Source: JBCCQH01 sp039024435
GTDB lineage: Bacteria > Bacteroidota > Bacteroidia > J057 > JADKCL01
Length of the DNA: 64,000 nt
Assembly: GCA_039024435.1 (NCBI GenBank)
Contig: JBCCQH010000019.1
Location: forward strand, 1-64,000
Direction of reading: 5' to 3'
Positions 36,810 through 45,078 of this stretch are shown piece by piece (within the stretch, counting starts at the first letter, position 1; every line of letters starts with the position of its first letter). The position numbers and the translations under genes were made by a program. Below the pieces are notes generated by a model, which was not told the origin of the DNA, did not search any database, and saw nothing but the letters and a program-made list of their open reading frames with translations.

Positions 36810-38450
36810 TCAGTTTCGCAGGCTGAACTTGCCTTTTTTCTTGAGTTCTTTGGCTTCCGGCATGAGCTGGAGGGCCCGGATGAGGACGTTGTCCGTCTTG
36901 TGGTAAGTCGGGTAAAACCCGTCATCCTTGAAGAAGCGACGTCCGATGAAGGATTTGATGTACAGGCGAATGTGCTCCGCCGATTGTTCGTAGCCTTCTT
37001 CCTGGAAGGGGGCGCCTTTTTCCGCCGCAAATGCAGTGAATTCGTCCATCACTTCCTGGGCGACTTTGAATTCCTGGCGGAAAGCGTTGGCCGAGGGGAA
37101 GCGCGATTCGAAGTCCTTGTTGATGTCCGCAAAGTGGAACGAAAACTGGCGGAAAGCGTTGTGGCCGATCAGGTCGGCGAGGTAATCACTGTCCTGGGTG
37201 GTGTCGCGCGGGACAAAAACGTCCGGCATGATGCCCCCGCCGCCGTAAACCGTACGTCCGGCATTGGTCTTGAATTTGAGCGAGTCGGGGAGGTCGATCT
37301 TGCTGGCGTCGTAGATTTCCCCGGATTCGAACCGGTCGATCAACTCCTGTTCGTATTCCTTGCTGGACATGTGAAACGGTTTCTGGATGCAACGGCCACT
37401 CGGGGTGTAGTATTGCGAGATGACCAGGCGCATGGCTGAACCGTCCGAAAACTCCTTTTGGGTCTGAACCAGTCCTTTGCCGAAGGAGCGGACCCCCAGG
37501 ATCAAACCCCGGTCCCAATCCTGCACCGCGCCGGCCACAATTTCACTGGCGGAGGCCGAGCCGTAGTCGAGCAAAATGACCAAGGGACCATCTTCGAACA
37601 GATCGAGGTAGGAAGTCGCCTTGTAGCGGGACTTGCTGTCGTAGGTGCGGCCATCGGTGTAAACCACCAATTTGCCTTCGCCCAGGAACTCGTCCGCGAT
37701 CTTTTCCGCCATCTGCATGTAACCGCCGGGATTGCCGCGCAGGTCGAGAATCATGCCTTTCATGCCTTTTTCTTTGAGGCGCTTGGCCGCCTTGCGGAAC
37801 TCGTCGTGGGTCGTACTGGCGAAGCGGCTGACTTTGATGTAGCCCACTTCGTCCGCAATCATGTAGGAATAATCGACGCTGTAAATCGGAATTTTGTCCC
37901 GCTCGATGTCAAAGGACAAAGTCTCATCGTAACCGCGGCGCACGACATCGACCTTGACGTGAGAGCCTTTGGGTCCACGCAGCTTTTTCATGACGTCGGT
38001 ATTGGTCAGGCCGACGCCGGCTACGTTGTCTTCTTCAATGCGCACAATGCGGTCGCCCGCCTGGATGCCCACTTCTTCACTCGGTCCGCCGGAGAGGGCC
38101 GCCACGACGTACAAGGTGTCTTCGAGGAGGTTAAATTCAATCCCAATGCCTTCAAAACTACCCTGCATCTGCTCTTCCATCTGTTCCATTTCCGCGGCAG
38201 GGATATAAAAGGAGTGGGGATCCAGTCCTTCCAAAAGACCCTCAATGGCGTCGTCGACCATCTTTTTTGTTTTCGGCTCGTCCACGTAGTTGCGCTCCAC
38301 AAACCAGATGGCTTCCTGGATTTTTTGGAAGCCACTGCTGATTTGTTCCCGTTTCTCTTGGGGGACTGTTTGTTTCAATTGAAATCCCGCAAGCATTCCG
38401 ACGGCGACCATGAGAGAAGCGACGAAGGCATATTTCAAATTACGATTCAT
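36810..38450 (-). CDS. S41 carboxyl-terminal processing protease (CtpA/Prc type)
   Basis: Serine peptidase of 546 residues that trims C-termini of periplasmic proteins. The N-terminal membrane anchor (YAFVASLMVAVGMLAGFQL) is uncleaved or a signal. A PDZ domain covers about 95-180 (GIGIEFNLLEDTLYVVAALSGGPSEEVGIQAGDRIV). The S41 core has LDLRGNPGGY, YGSASASEIVAG (nucleophile Ser) and RSFGKGLVQ (general-base Lys). A C-terminal helical extension of about 170 residues is usual for Bacteroidota members. MITE copy 1 lies 31 bases upstream of the start. Confidence 0.93.
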   Translation of the reverse strand: MNRNLKYAFVASLMVAVGMLAGFQLKQTVPQEKREQISSGFQKIQEAIWFVERNYVDEPKTKKMVDDAIEGLLEGLDPHSFYIPAAEMEQMEEQMQGSFEGIGIEFNLLEDTLYVVAALSGGPSEEVGIQAGDRIVRIEEDNVAGVGLTNTDVMKKLRGPKGSHVKVDVVRRGYDETLSFDIERDKIPIYSVDYSYMIADEVGYIKVSRFASTTHDEFRKAAKRLKEKGMKGMILDLRGNPGGYMQMAEKIADEFLGEGKLVVYTDGRTYDSKSRYKATSYLDLFEDGPLVILLDYGSASASEIVAGAVQDWDRGLILGVRSFGKGLVQTQKEFSDGSAMRLVISQYYTPSGRCIQKPFHMSSKEYEQELIDRFESGEIYDASKIDLPDSLKFKTNAGRTVYGGGGIMPDVFVPRDTTQDSDYLADLIGHNAFRQFSFHFADINKDFESRFPSANAFRQEFKVAQEVMDEFTAFAAEKGAPFQEEGYEQSAEHIRLYIKSFIGRRFFKDDGFYPTYHKTDNVLIRALQLMPEAKELKKKGKFSLRN

Positions 38451-38481
38451 GGAATTTATCCGAATTTAACAGTTGCTCTAA

Positions 38482-38643
38482 GAGGCGGTTTAAATTTAAT
38501 CCTGCGATTTTGCTATGGTATCTTTTTCCGCCCCTCTTCCGCTATTTTCTCGCCCATAGCTTGGGCTATGGACTCCAAAATGAGCTTCGATGGACAAAAA
38601 AATCTGCACTAGCAAATTTCACAAATCAATTTTAAACAGCCTC
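38482..38643 (+). mobile_element. MITE copy 1 (162 bp)
   Basis: Begins GAGGCGGTTTAAAT and ends ATTTTAAACAGCCTC, imperfect terminal inverted repeats, flanked by TAA on both sides (38479-38481 and 38644-38646). The interior has a hairpin CCATAGC-TTG-GGCTATGG. It has no coding capacity and shares its whole length with the copies at 38901, 47590 and 53740. Confidence 0.85.
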
Positions 38644-38900
38644 TAAGTTACGAATCTTTGTCTATGGAATGAAACGACGTAACGGGGGAGAATGTTGGAT
38701 TGAGAAATTTCAATTCTCAATTGACGCTGTGTCCCAGCGCTCAATTGCCAATTGCCACGCGGGTGCAGTTGGGTTTTTGGCGGAGGATTACGAATTTCTT
38801 CATTCCTTCACCGTGCCCATTGAAGATCAATCTCCGCTGCGCGTGATCCTGCGCATCTACGGAAAAAACCGGGTTTTTGAGATTGAATTTTACAATCTTA

Positions 38901-39062
38901 GAGGCGGTTTAAATTTAATTCTGCGATTTTGTTACGGCATCTTTTTCCGGCCCTCTTCCGCTATTTTCTCGCCCATAGCTCGGGCTATGGACTCCAAAAT
39001 GAGCTTCGACGGACAAAAAAATCTGCACTAGCAAATTTCACAAACCAATTTAAAATCGCCTC
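38901..39062 (+). mobile_element. MITE copy 2 (162 bp)
   Basis: Same orientation and exact length as copy 1, with scattered substitutions. It is flanked by TTA on both sides (38898-38900 and 39063-39065). Ends are GAGGCGGTTTAAAT and ATTTAAAATCGCCTC. Confidence 0.85.
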
Positions 39063-39199
39063 TTAGGTCGCGCGTTCGGAACGCGCCCATCGAAAATCGG
39101 GGATCAGCACTCAAAAATTCTCAATTTCCGGGTTTGGGCGGAAACTTGGCAAAATCGACGATAAGTAAAAAAGGGGCTGTATTTCCCGGGCTAAATTTC

Positions 39200-39207
39200 T
39201 ATCTTTG
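39200..39207 (+). promoter_or_regulatory. Candidate Bacteroidota -7 box (TATCTTTG)
   Basis: TATCTTTG is a perfect TAnnTTTG match 27 bases upstream of the ATG at 39235. I see no good -33 TTG. It would give a leader of roughly 20 nt. Confidence 0.45.
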
Positions 39208-39234
39208 AATCTTGTAGCGATAATCGATCCGCAG

Positions 39235-40461
39235 ATGATAAAAAGAATGTTCTTGATTGCGGTTGCCTTGGTTTGGGCATCCAGTGGTGGCTTCGCACAA
39301 AATTTGGTCCCCAACGGAAGCCTCGAGTTTGGCCCCGGTGCGATCTGTGGGGTGTACGGCCCCGGTGATTTTGACAATAGCATCAATAACTGGTCTTCGC
39401 CGACCGCGGATGGGACACCAGCTTTGTTTTCCACCTTGGTAGGACAAGCTTGCTGGAACCACCAGCCGAACAGCACGTTCCTCGGACCGCCCAGCTTGAA
39501 AGGCCCGCAACCGCCCCAAAATGGCGATTACTTCGCCGGAATCACGATCCGGGGCGAGTTCGGAGATCAGCGGCGCGATTACATTCAGGTCGAGCTCGTT
39601 CAGCCCATGATCGTGGGTCGCTATTACACAATTAACTATTACATCTCCCTGCCGGACAGTTCCCAGTACGCTTCGAGCAACATCTGCGCGCTGTTGAGTA
39701 CATTTGCCGTCGGCAACAATGCGGATACGGTAATCCAGGCGACGCCCCAGGTGCGCCCCTCCGGCATCATCAGTGACACCGTAAACTGGGTGCAAATCAC
39801 CGAGACGGTCCAGGCCGATCAGCCGTTTCGCTTCCTCACTTTCGGCAACTTTGACCGGGATGCGGGCACCGATTCCTTGGTCAATCCGGGATTTTCCGGC
39901 GATTCCACCAACCGGGGCATCTATTACTACATCGACGCCTGTACCGTGACCGAGGTCTGCCCGATCCTGGAATCGTTCGGTGAGCCGAGCCTTTGCTTGG
40001 GCGACACGCTGACCCTCACCCCGGACCTGCCCGGTGACTACTCCAATGTTCAGTACCTGTGGACCACCGGCGAAACTTCGGAAAGCATCGAGGTGATGGA
40101 CCAGGGATTCTACGGGGTACAACTCACGGTAAACGATACCTGCATCATCGGCGACACCTTCTTCGTGGACGTGGAATTGTGTCCTTCAGAGGTAGAGATG
40201 GCAAATATCTTTACGCCCAACAACGATGGCATCAATGACATGTTCCGCCCGGTTTCGTTCAGCCGCATCGACGATGTGACGCTGCTTGTGTACGACCGCT
40301 GGGGCAACCAACTTTTTGAGACGGACAATCTCAATGACGGTTGGAATGGAACCCAAAACGGGGAACCGGCGCCGGAAGGTGTGTACTATTGGATCATTGA
40401 GCGGCGGGGACGCAATCAAGAATACGGTCGGCAAGCGGGCTCGGTATTGCTGATGCGTTGA
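39235..40461 (+). CDS. Secreted protein with gliding-motility-type (T9SS type B) C-terminal domain
   Basis: Protein of 408 residues from ATG 39235 with a signal peptide (MFLIAVALVWASSGGFAQ). Residues about 20-240 form a beta-sandwich domain (NLVPNGSLEFGPG, DYIQVELVQPMIVGRYYTINYYIS) of the kind often found at the start of large gliding-associated exoproteins. An Ig/PKD-like segment follows (SLCLGDTLTLTPD, YLWTTGETSESI). The C-terminus is the type B sorting domain (IFTPNNDGINDMFRP, VYDRWGNQLFE, WNGTQNGEPAPEGVYYWII). It is predicted to be secreted by T9SS and held at the surface. The next gene overlaps its stop codon. Confidence 0.85.
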   Translation: MIKRMFLIAVALVWASSGGFAQNLVPNGSLEFGPGAICGVYGPGDFDNSINNWSSPTADGTPALFSTLVGQACWNHQPNSTFLGPPSLKGPQPPQNGDYFAGITIRGEFGDQRRDYIQVELVQPMIVGRYYTINYYISLPDSSQYASSNICALLSTFAVGNNADTVIQATPQVRPSGIISDTVNWVQITETVQADQPFRFLTFGNFDRDAGTDSLVNPGFSGDSTNRGIYYYIDACTVTEVCPILESFGEPSLCLGDTLTLTPDLPGDYSNVQYLWTTGETSESIEVMDQGFYGVQLTVNDTCIIGDTFFVDVELCPSEVEMANIFTPNNDGINDMFRPVSFSRIDDVTLLVYDRWGNQLFETDNLNDGWNGTQNGEPAPEGVYYWIIERRGRNQEYGRQAGSVLLMR

Positions 40462-41390
40462 TCTTGCAAACTCCTTTTTCGGTCTTGGGTTACTCTCGGC
40501 GGACCCCACTGTTGGGGACGGTCCTCCTACTTGTGTGCTTACCGCTGTTTGGGCCAGGCCAAATGCGTCCGGCACCGGTCGCACCCGGCGGCTCCGAATC
40601 GGGATTGCGGATATTGTCCTGGAACATCTACATGCTGCCCCGCTTCGCCAAAATCACCGGAAAACGCCGCCGCTCCCGCGCCATCGCCGAATTGCTGAAG
40701 GATACCCCGTACGACATAATCGTGCTGCAAGAAGCATTTTTGGGCGATGCCCGTCGCATTCTGAAGCGTGAACTTGAGGATGCATTTCCCTACACTGTCG
40801 GCCCGGCCAACCGCAAATTTTCGATCAAGACCAACAGCGGAATTTGGATTCTGAGCAAGCTGCGCCTGCGGACGCTCGGTGAAATTGACTTCCGCGATTG
40901 CGCGGGTTTTGACGACTGTATGGCCCGCAAAGGTGCCTTGCTGGTTGAAACCGTATGGCAGGGCGATACCGTCCAAGTGCTGGGCACCCACCTGCAAGCG
41001 GGCGGTCCCCATGAGATTCGCCACCGGCAATACGCCGAATTGCGCACTTTGCTGGACGCCCATCGCCGCCCGGACATTCCCCAGATCATCTGCGGCGACA
41101 TGAATACCGCCCAGAACGACTCAGTCAACTACACCTACATGATCCGGACCCTCGACGCTGAGGACGGTCCTTTGCGCATGGCGGTGAAAAAAACGGAAAA
41201 TGGTTACCGCAACGACATGCATCGGGGGGGCTACCGCAATGATCGGATCATCGATTACATTTTTTACCGGGGAAATGGCCGCACGGTTTCGCGCATCGTA
41301 CGTACCGCTCCGCATTTCCGCTTTCCCTGGTCGCGCCGGCATGCCGACTTATCCGATCATTTTCCGGTTGCGGCTAAGATTTGGTGGTAG
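40458..41390 (+). CDS. Endonuclease/exonuclease/phosphatase-fold phosphodiesterase (sphingomyelinase C-like), TTG start
   Basis: Protein of 310 residues. The start is TTG 40458, overlapping the upstream stop as TTGA, which suggests translational coupling; the next ATG would remove the signal-like segment LGTVLLLVCLPLFGPG. The fold is DNase I-like: LSWNIYMLP (Asn), VLQEAFLGD (metal Glu), GTHLQAGG (His), CGDMNTAQND (Asp and Asn) and SDHFPVAA (catalytic His). The YRNDRIIDYIFY block is also typical. The arrangement resembles secreted neutral sphingomyelinases, but substrate (phospholipid or nucleic acid) cannot be told. It is probably periplasmic or secreted. Confidence 0.82.
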   Translation: MILQTPFSVLGYSRRTPLLGTVLLLVCLPLFGPGQMRPAPVAPGGSESGLRILSWNIYMLPRFAKITGKRRRSRAIAELLKDTPYDIIVLQEAFLGDARRILKRELEDAFPYTVGPANRKFSIKTNSGIWILSKLRLRTLGEIDFRDCAGFDDCMARKGALLVETVWQGDTVQVLGTHLQAGGPHEIRHRQYAELRTLLDAHRRPDIPQIICGDMNTAQNDSVNYTYMIRTLDAEDGPLRMAVKKTENGYRNDMHRGGYRNDRIIDYIFYRGNGRTVSRIVRTAPHFRFPWSRRHADLSDHFPVAAKIWW

Positions 41391-41403
41391 GCAAATGAAT
41401 GCG

Positions 41404-44046
41404 CTAACGTACCACCAGGACGGTCCCACTGCGGGTAACCCGGCGCCCGGTATTCAGAGTTGCATTGATCCGGTAGATGTAGTTGCCTTCGGTAACCGGC
41501 TCACTGGCAAATCTTCCGTCCCAATGGTCATTGATCGACTGACCCACAAAGATTTCCTTGCCCCACCGGTCAAAAATCCGGATTTCGTATTCGGTGACCA
41601 TGAGACCTTGCACGACAAACTCATCGTTTAGGAGATCACCATTCGGCGTGAAGGCATTGGGTACCCAGAGGAAGGGATCCTGCAACACTCGGATCGTCCG
41701 CGACTCCCGGTCGAGGCAACCAAATCGATTGATGGATGCCAGGGTAATCGTGTAGGTGCCGGAATCGGGAAAGGTGTACTGCGCATCGCCTCCGTAAATC
41801 GAGTCGCCGGTGCTGAAGGCCCAGTTGTGGAAATTGGCGAAAACGGAGGTTTGGGTGAGCGTGACCGAGGGATCGGATACGAGGAGAAACTCGGTGCGGT
41901 CCAGGTCGGGATCGCTCACAAAGCTTGCCTGCGGGGTGGGCAATACGGTGATCAGGGCAAACTCGGTGGCGGAGTTCACGCAGCCTTCGGGTGACGTCAC
42001 GGTCAGCCGCACGTCGAAGATCCCGGTCGTGTAGGTACTCGAAGGCGACTCCAGGGGGCTGCTGCTGCCATTGCCAAAGTCCCAGGCGTAGGTCGCTCCG
42101 AATTGCGAATTGTTGGCAAAATCGACCAACAGTGTATCACAGCCTTCGCGCAGGGAGGGCGTGAAGTCGACGATAGGAACGTCGTGGACGGTGACATCGT
42201 AGCGGGTCTCACGCCGGCAGCCATTGGCATCGGTGATTTGTAGGACGTAAGTGCTGCTGTTGAAGGGACGGGGCGCAATCGCCGCATTGGTATCGTTGAT
42301 GGAGTTCGGGATAGAAACCCACTGGTAGGAATAGGGGGCGGCGCCCCCGGTAATGACCGCATTGAGGGGGGCTTCTTCCCCGCGGCAAATCTCATCGGTT
42401 CCGGTGATCGTGACCACCAACTCGGCGGGTTCGACGATCTCAGTTTGGGCGGTGGTGGTGCAGCCATTGGCGTCGGTGACGGTGACTTCGTAGGTTCCGG
42501 CGGAGAGTCCGGCGATGGTCTGGGGACCGGGGCCCGATGGCCAGGCGTAGGTGTAGGGTGGGGTGCCTCCGGCCGGGACTGCTTCGAGGGTGCCATTGTT
42601 GCCGCCGGCACACACGATGTCGGTGGCCTGGGCGGTGGCGGTGAGCGGAGCTGGTTCACTGATGATGGCGGTTGCGGTAGCGGAGCAGTTGTTGCCGTCG
42701 GTGACGGTCACAGTGTAGCTGCCCCCGGAGAGTCCGGAAACGGTGGCCGAGTTGAGCGCATTGCCCCAGTCGTAGGTGTAACTGCCGAATCCGCCGAGTG
42801 CGCTTACGGAGGCGGTGCCATCGGCGTCGCCCGCGCACAAAACATCGGTGGTTGTAGTGGTCAGCACCAAGGGGGGAGGTGAACCGACGGAGACTTGCTG
42901 GACGATGCTGCACCCGCTTGTGTCGGATACGGTGACGGAGTAGCTACCTGGGGCAAGGTTGGTGGCGGTGCTGGTGGTCTGGGGTGGGGCCGTACTCCAC
43001 TGGTAGACGAAGGGACCGCTGCCCGCCGGAGTGGCCGTGGCGGTTCCATCGGTGCTGTTGAAGCAACTGGCCGGCGTCGCGGCGGTGGCAACGGTGAAAC
43101 TACCGGTACCGGAAAGGACGATGCTGGCGGTGTCGGTTACCACCACGGTCGAGGCGTCGCAATTGGTGTAGGTGACTTCGGCGACGTATTCGGTGCTGGT
43201 AGCAGGACAAACGGTGACGGTGTCGGTGGTCGCGATGGTATTGGCGGGGTTGCCGACCTCGTACCAGCGCACGTTGTAGTTCTGCACCCCGTCGGGGATA
43301 AAGGCCCAGGCGTCATTGGTGACGGTCCACTGGGTGGGGAAGTTGCGTCCCGGAACCACGGTGGCCTGGTTGCCGGCGGCATCTTGGATGCCGTGGATCG
43401 CAGCCCCCGCATTCCAACTGGTACAAGTGGGCTTGTTTTCGACGTAGGTCTCGATCACATTCGTGGTCTCGTAGAGGACGATCTGCTGGGTCGCTTGCAG
43501 ATTGTTGCAGTCAAACATCGCGCAGTCATCAAAGGAAACCACAAATACCCGGCACGGTGCACTGCCGTATACGGCCCAGCGAATGGTGCCGTTGATGCTG
43601 GGATCGATGTCGTGGAATGGCCCCATAATGCAGTTCGTCGGATTGGCATTGGAGGGGATGCCTGCATTGATCGGCCAGGGACAATAGCCGCCGGCCTGGG
43701 TCAGGTCGAAACTGACCAGCCCGTTGGATCCGATTACCAATTGGTTGTACGAGGTGCCGTAGAAGCAGAAGTTGAATGGGATGGGAATGATGGACGACCA
43801 CGTATCATCAATGTTGAGCAGCACGGAAGTTCCCTGGTTGTAGGGATAAGGATTGTAGGGGATCTGCTGCGCTTGGTAAGTGGTGGTTTCAAAGCCGGAT
43901 ACTGGGGTCGCCTGAAGCTGCACGCAGGGGCTGCTGCAGTTGATGCTGGTGTCGGGAACGGCGGTAACTGCGGGACAGGATACTCCCTGGGCAATTGCGG
44001 AAAGGCTTGTCAGGCAAAACAAGGTGAGAAGGAGCGTGAGCCTCAT
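41404..44046 (-). CDS. SprB-repeat/PKD adhesin-like protein with T9SS type B C-terminal domain
   Basis: Secreted protein of 880 residues; ATG 44046 is preferred over an in-frame TTG two codons upstream. After the signal peptide (LTLLLTLFCLTSLSAIAQ) an N-terminal domain of about 280 residues follows (IPFNFCFYGTSYNQLVIGSNGLVSF). Three to four SprB-like repeats come next (for example ATPASCFNSTDGTATATPAG, TTDVLCAGDADGTASVSALGG and ATDIVCAGGNNGTLEAVPAGG), then PKD-like domains (DFTPSLREGCDTLLVDFANNS). The end is a gliding-motility sorting domain (VPNAFTPNGDLLNDEF, IFDRWGKEIFVG). SprB-type repeats occur in the mobile adhesins of gliding Bacteroidota. At this size it is more likely a minor surface adhesin. 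Confidence 0.88.
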   Translation of the reverse strand: MRLTLLLTLFCLTSLSAIAQGVSCPAVTAVPDTSINCSSPCVQLQATPVSGFETTTYQAQQIPYNPYPYNQGTSVLLNIDDTWSSIIPIPFNFCFYGTSYNQLVIGSNGLVSFDLTQAGGYCPWPINAGIPSNANPTNCIMGPFHDIDPSINGTIRWAVYGSAPCRVFVVSFDDCAMFDCNNLQATQQIVLYETTNVIETYVENKPTCTSWNAGAAIHGIQDAAGNQATVVPGRNFPTQWTVTNDAWAFIPDGVQNYNVRWYEVGNPANTIATTDTVTVCPATSTEYVAEVTYTNCDASTVVVTDTASIVLSGTGSFTVATAATPASCFNSTDGTATATPAGSGPFVYQWSTAPPQTTSTATNLAPGSYSVTVSDTSGCSIVQQVSVGSPPPLVLTTTTTDVLCAGDADGTASVSALGGFGSYTYDWGNALNSATVSGLSGGSYTVTVTDGNNCSATATAIISEPAPLTATAQATDIVCAGGNNGTLEAVPAGGTPPYTYAWPSGPGPQTIAGLSAGTYEVTVTDANGCTTTAQTEIVEPAELVVTITGTDEICRGEEAPLNAVITGGAAPYSYQWVSIPNSINDTNAAIAPRPFNSSTYVLQITDANGCRRETRYDVTVHDVPIVDFTPSLREGCDTLLVDFANNSQFGATYAWDFGNGSSSPLESPSSTYTTGIFDVRLTVTSPEGCVNSATEFALITVLPTPQASFVSDPDLDRTEFLLVSDPSVTLTQTSVFANFHNWAFSTGDSIYGGDAQYTFPDSGTYTITLASINRFGCLDRESRTIRVLQDPFLWVPNAFTPNGDLLNDEFVVQGLMVTEYEIRIFDRWGKEIFVGQSINDHWDGRFASEPVTEGNYIYRINATLNTGRRVTRSGTVLVVR

Positions 44047-44253
44047 GTTCAAACAGATAACTGAAGATAGTGCCTTAATAATTTAAGGCTTTCTGTATCT
44101 ATTCGAACTAGAAAGCGGAAGAATCGTTCGGTTTTGCCGGGAAAAGGCCACAATTGGGGGTTGAATGGTTGGAGTTGGGGGGTGAATCATTGGTGGGGGG
44201 ACCGCATCGCGTGGTCATCTACTGGATGAGGAAGACCTCCAGCCCCGAAACCT

Positions 44254-44958
44254 TTACTCTCCCAGCGCATCGCGCCAGCGCTGGGCCATCTTGACCGCGC
44301 CCGCGGCGGTGGGATGCACGCCATCTTCCAAGTCCTCGGCGGTGAATCCCTGGTGGAGGTCCACCACCTCTACGGACGACTCGGAAGTGGACAGATCGGC
44401 GGCGATCATAGAGATGCGTTCGTTCCAGTCGGACACCAGAGGCAGGAGGACGCCGCTGTCGGCGTAGATTGGCAGAAGATGGCCCAGCAGGATGCGAACT
44501 CGTGGATTGGCGTGGCGCAATTTTGTGATGACCGCACGGAGGGCACTCTCGCTTTCGTCCAAGCTTCCCTTGCCCCGCCCGATGGCGATCAGGTCATTCG
44601 TCCCAAGGTGGACCAACACGATGTCCGGCGTGTAGGTCTTCAACCAGGTGCCGATCCAGGTGGCGATTTCCACCGTGGTCCAGCCCGGGTGCCCTTCGTG
44701 GTCCTGGTCCCATCGGCCCCTCGTCTGGGCCGGATTGTCGTTGAGGTTTCCGATAAAATTGAAATCCCAGCCCGCCTGATCGAGCAGGTCGTACAAGGCC
44801 GAACGGTAGGTATGCGAATCGCCCATCGTAATCGAATTCCCCAATGGCAGAATCCGGACGGCATCACGCGAACCGTGGGGATTGAGATCACCCGGATCAG
44901 GCTGGCGGCAAGCCACCCCCGCCAACAAGACCATCACGAAGAGCGTCATCCGGAACAT
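44254..44958 (-). CDS. SGNH/GDSL hydrolase lipoprotein
   Basis: Esterase or acylhydrolase of 234 residues from ATG 44958, which is followed by a lipoprotein signal (TLFVMVLLAGVAC). Block I is ILPLGNSITMGDS (nucleophile Ser in GNSIT), block II FIGNLNDN (oxyanion Gly), block III VHLGTNDLIAIG (Asn) and block V EDGVHPTAAGAVKMA (Asp and His). All four SGNH residues are present. It is probably a carbohydrate esterase acting in the periplasm or at the surface. The O-antigen-ligase-like gene lies divergently upstream, so a role in surface-glycan modification is possible. Confidence 0.88.
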   Translation of the reverse strand: MFRMTLFVMVLLAGVACRQPDPGDLNPHGSRDAVRILPLGNSITMGDSHTYRSALYDLLDQAGWDFNFIGNLNDNPAQTRGRWDQDHEGHPGWTTVEIATWIGTWLKTYTPDIVLVHLGTNDLIAIGRGKGSLDESESALRAVITKLRHANPRVRILLGHLLPIYADSGVLLPLVSDWNERISMIAADLSTSESSVEVVDLHQGFTAEDLEDGVHPTAAGAVKMAQRWRDALGE

Positions 44959-45060
44959 ATTGGAATAATAAGAAACATATCCGAATTGATCGCTCATTCT
45001 GCCAACTTCCGTATCGCCGGGGGCAGTTTTTGCGGCATTTCCATTCTCAAGTCATAAGTG

Positions 45061-45068
45061 TATATTTG
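45061..45068 (+). promoter_or_regulatory. Candidate Bacteroidota -7 box (TATATTTG), very short leader
   Basis: TATATTTG fits TAnnTTTG perfectly and ends 10 bases before the ATG at 45079. If used, the transcript would start within a few bases of the start codon, nearly leaderless. A spaced -33 TTG is not evident. Confidence 0.4.
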
Positions 45069-45078
45069 TCCCGCTTCT

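Larger units (their letters stand above)
38451..39234. other. Repeat-filled intergenic region with two MITE copies
   Basis: Contains MITE copies 1 and 2 in the same orientation, 257 bp apart, with a short palindromic-repeat relic just before copy 2 and another just after it. ORFs reported in this stretch run through the MITEs and share the peptide encoded by the repeat, which shows they are not genes. The right edge holds the promoter of the T9SS type B gene. Confidence 0.6.

Noticed and set aside
37458..38612. 384-codon ORF on the plus strand opposite the CTP protease
   Set aside because: It is fully antisense to a well-supported S41 protease and runs into MITE copy 1; composition is that of a shadow frame.
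38669..39031. 120-codon ORF between and into MITE copy 2
   Set aside because: It ends in the MITE, and its last 40 residues are identical in kind to those of the antisense ORF ending in copy 1. The common sequence is the repeat, not a protein.
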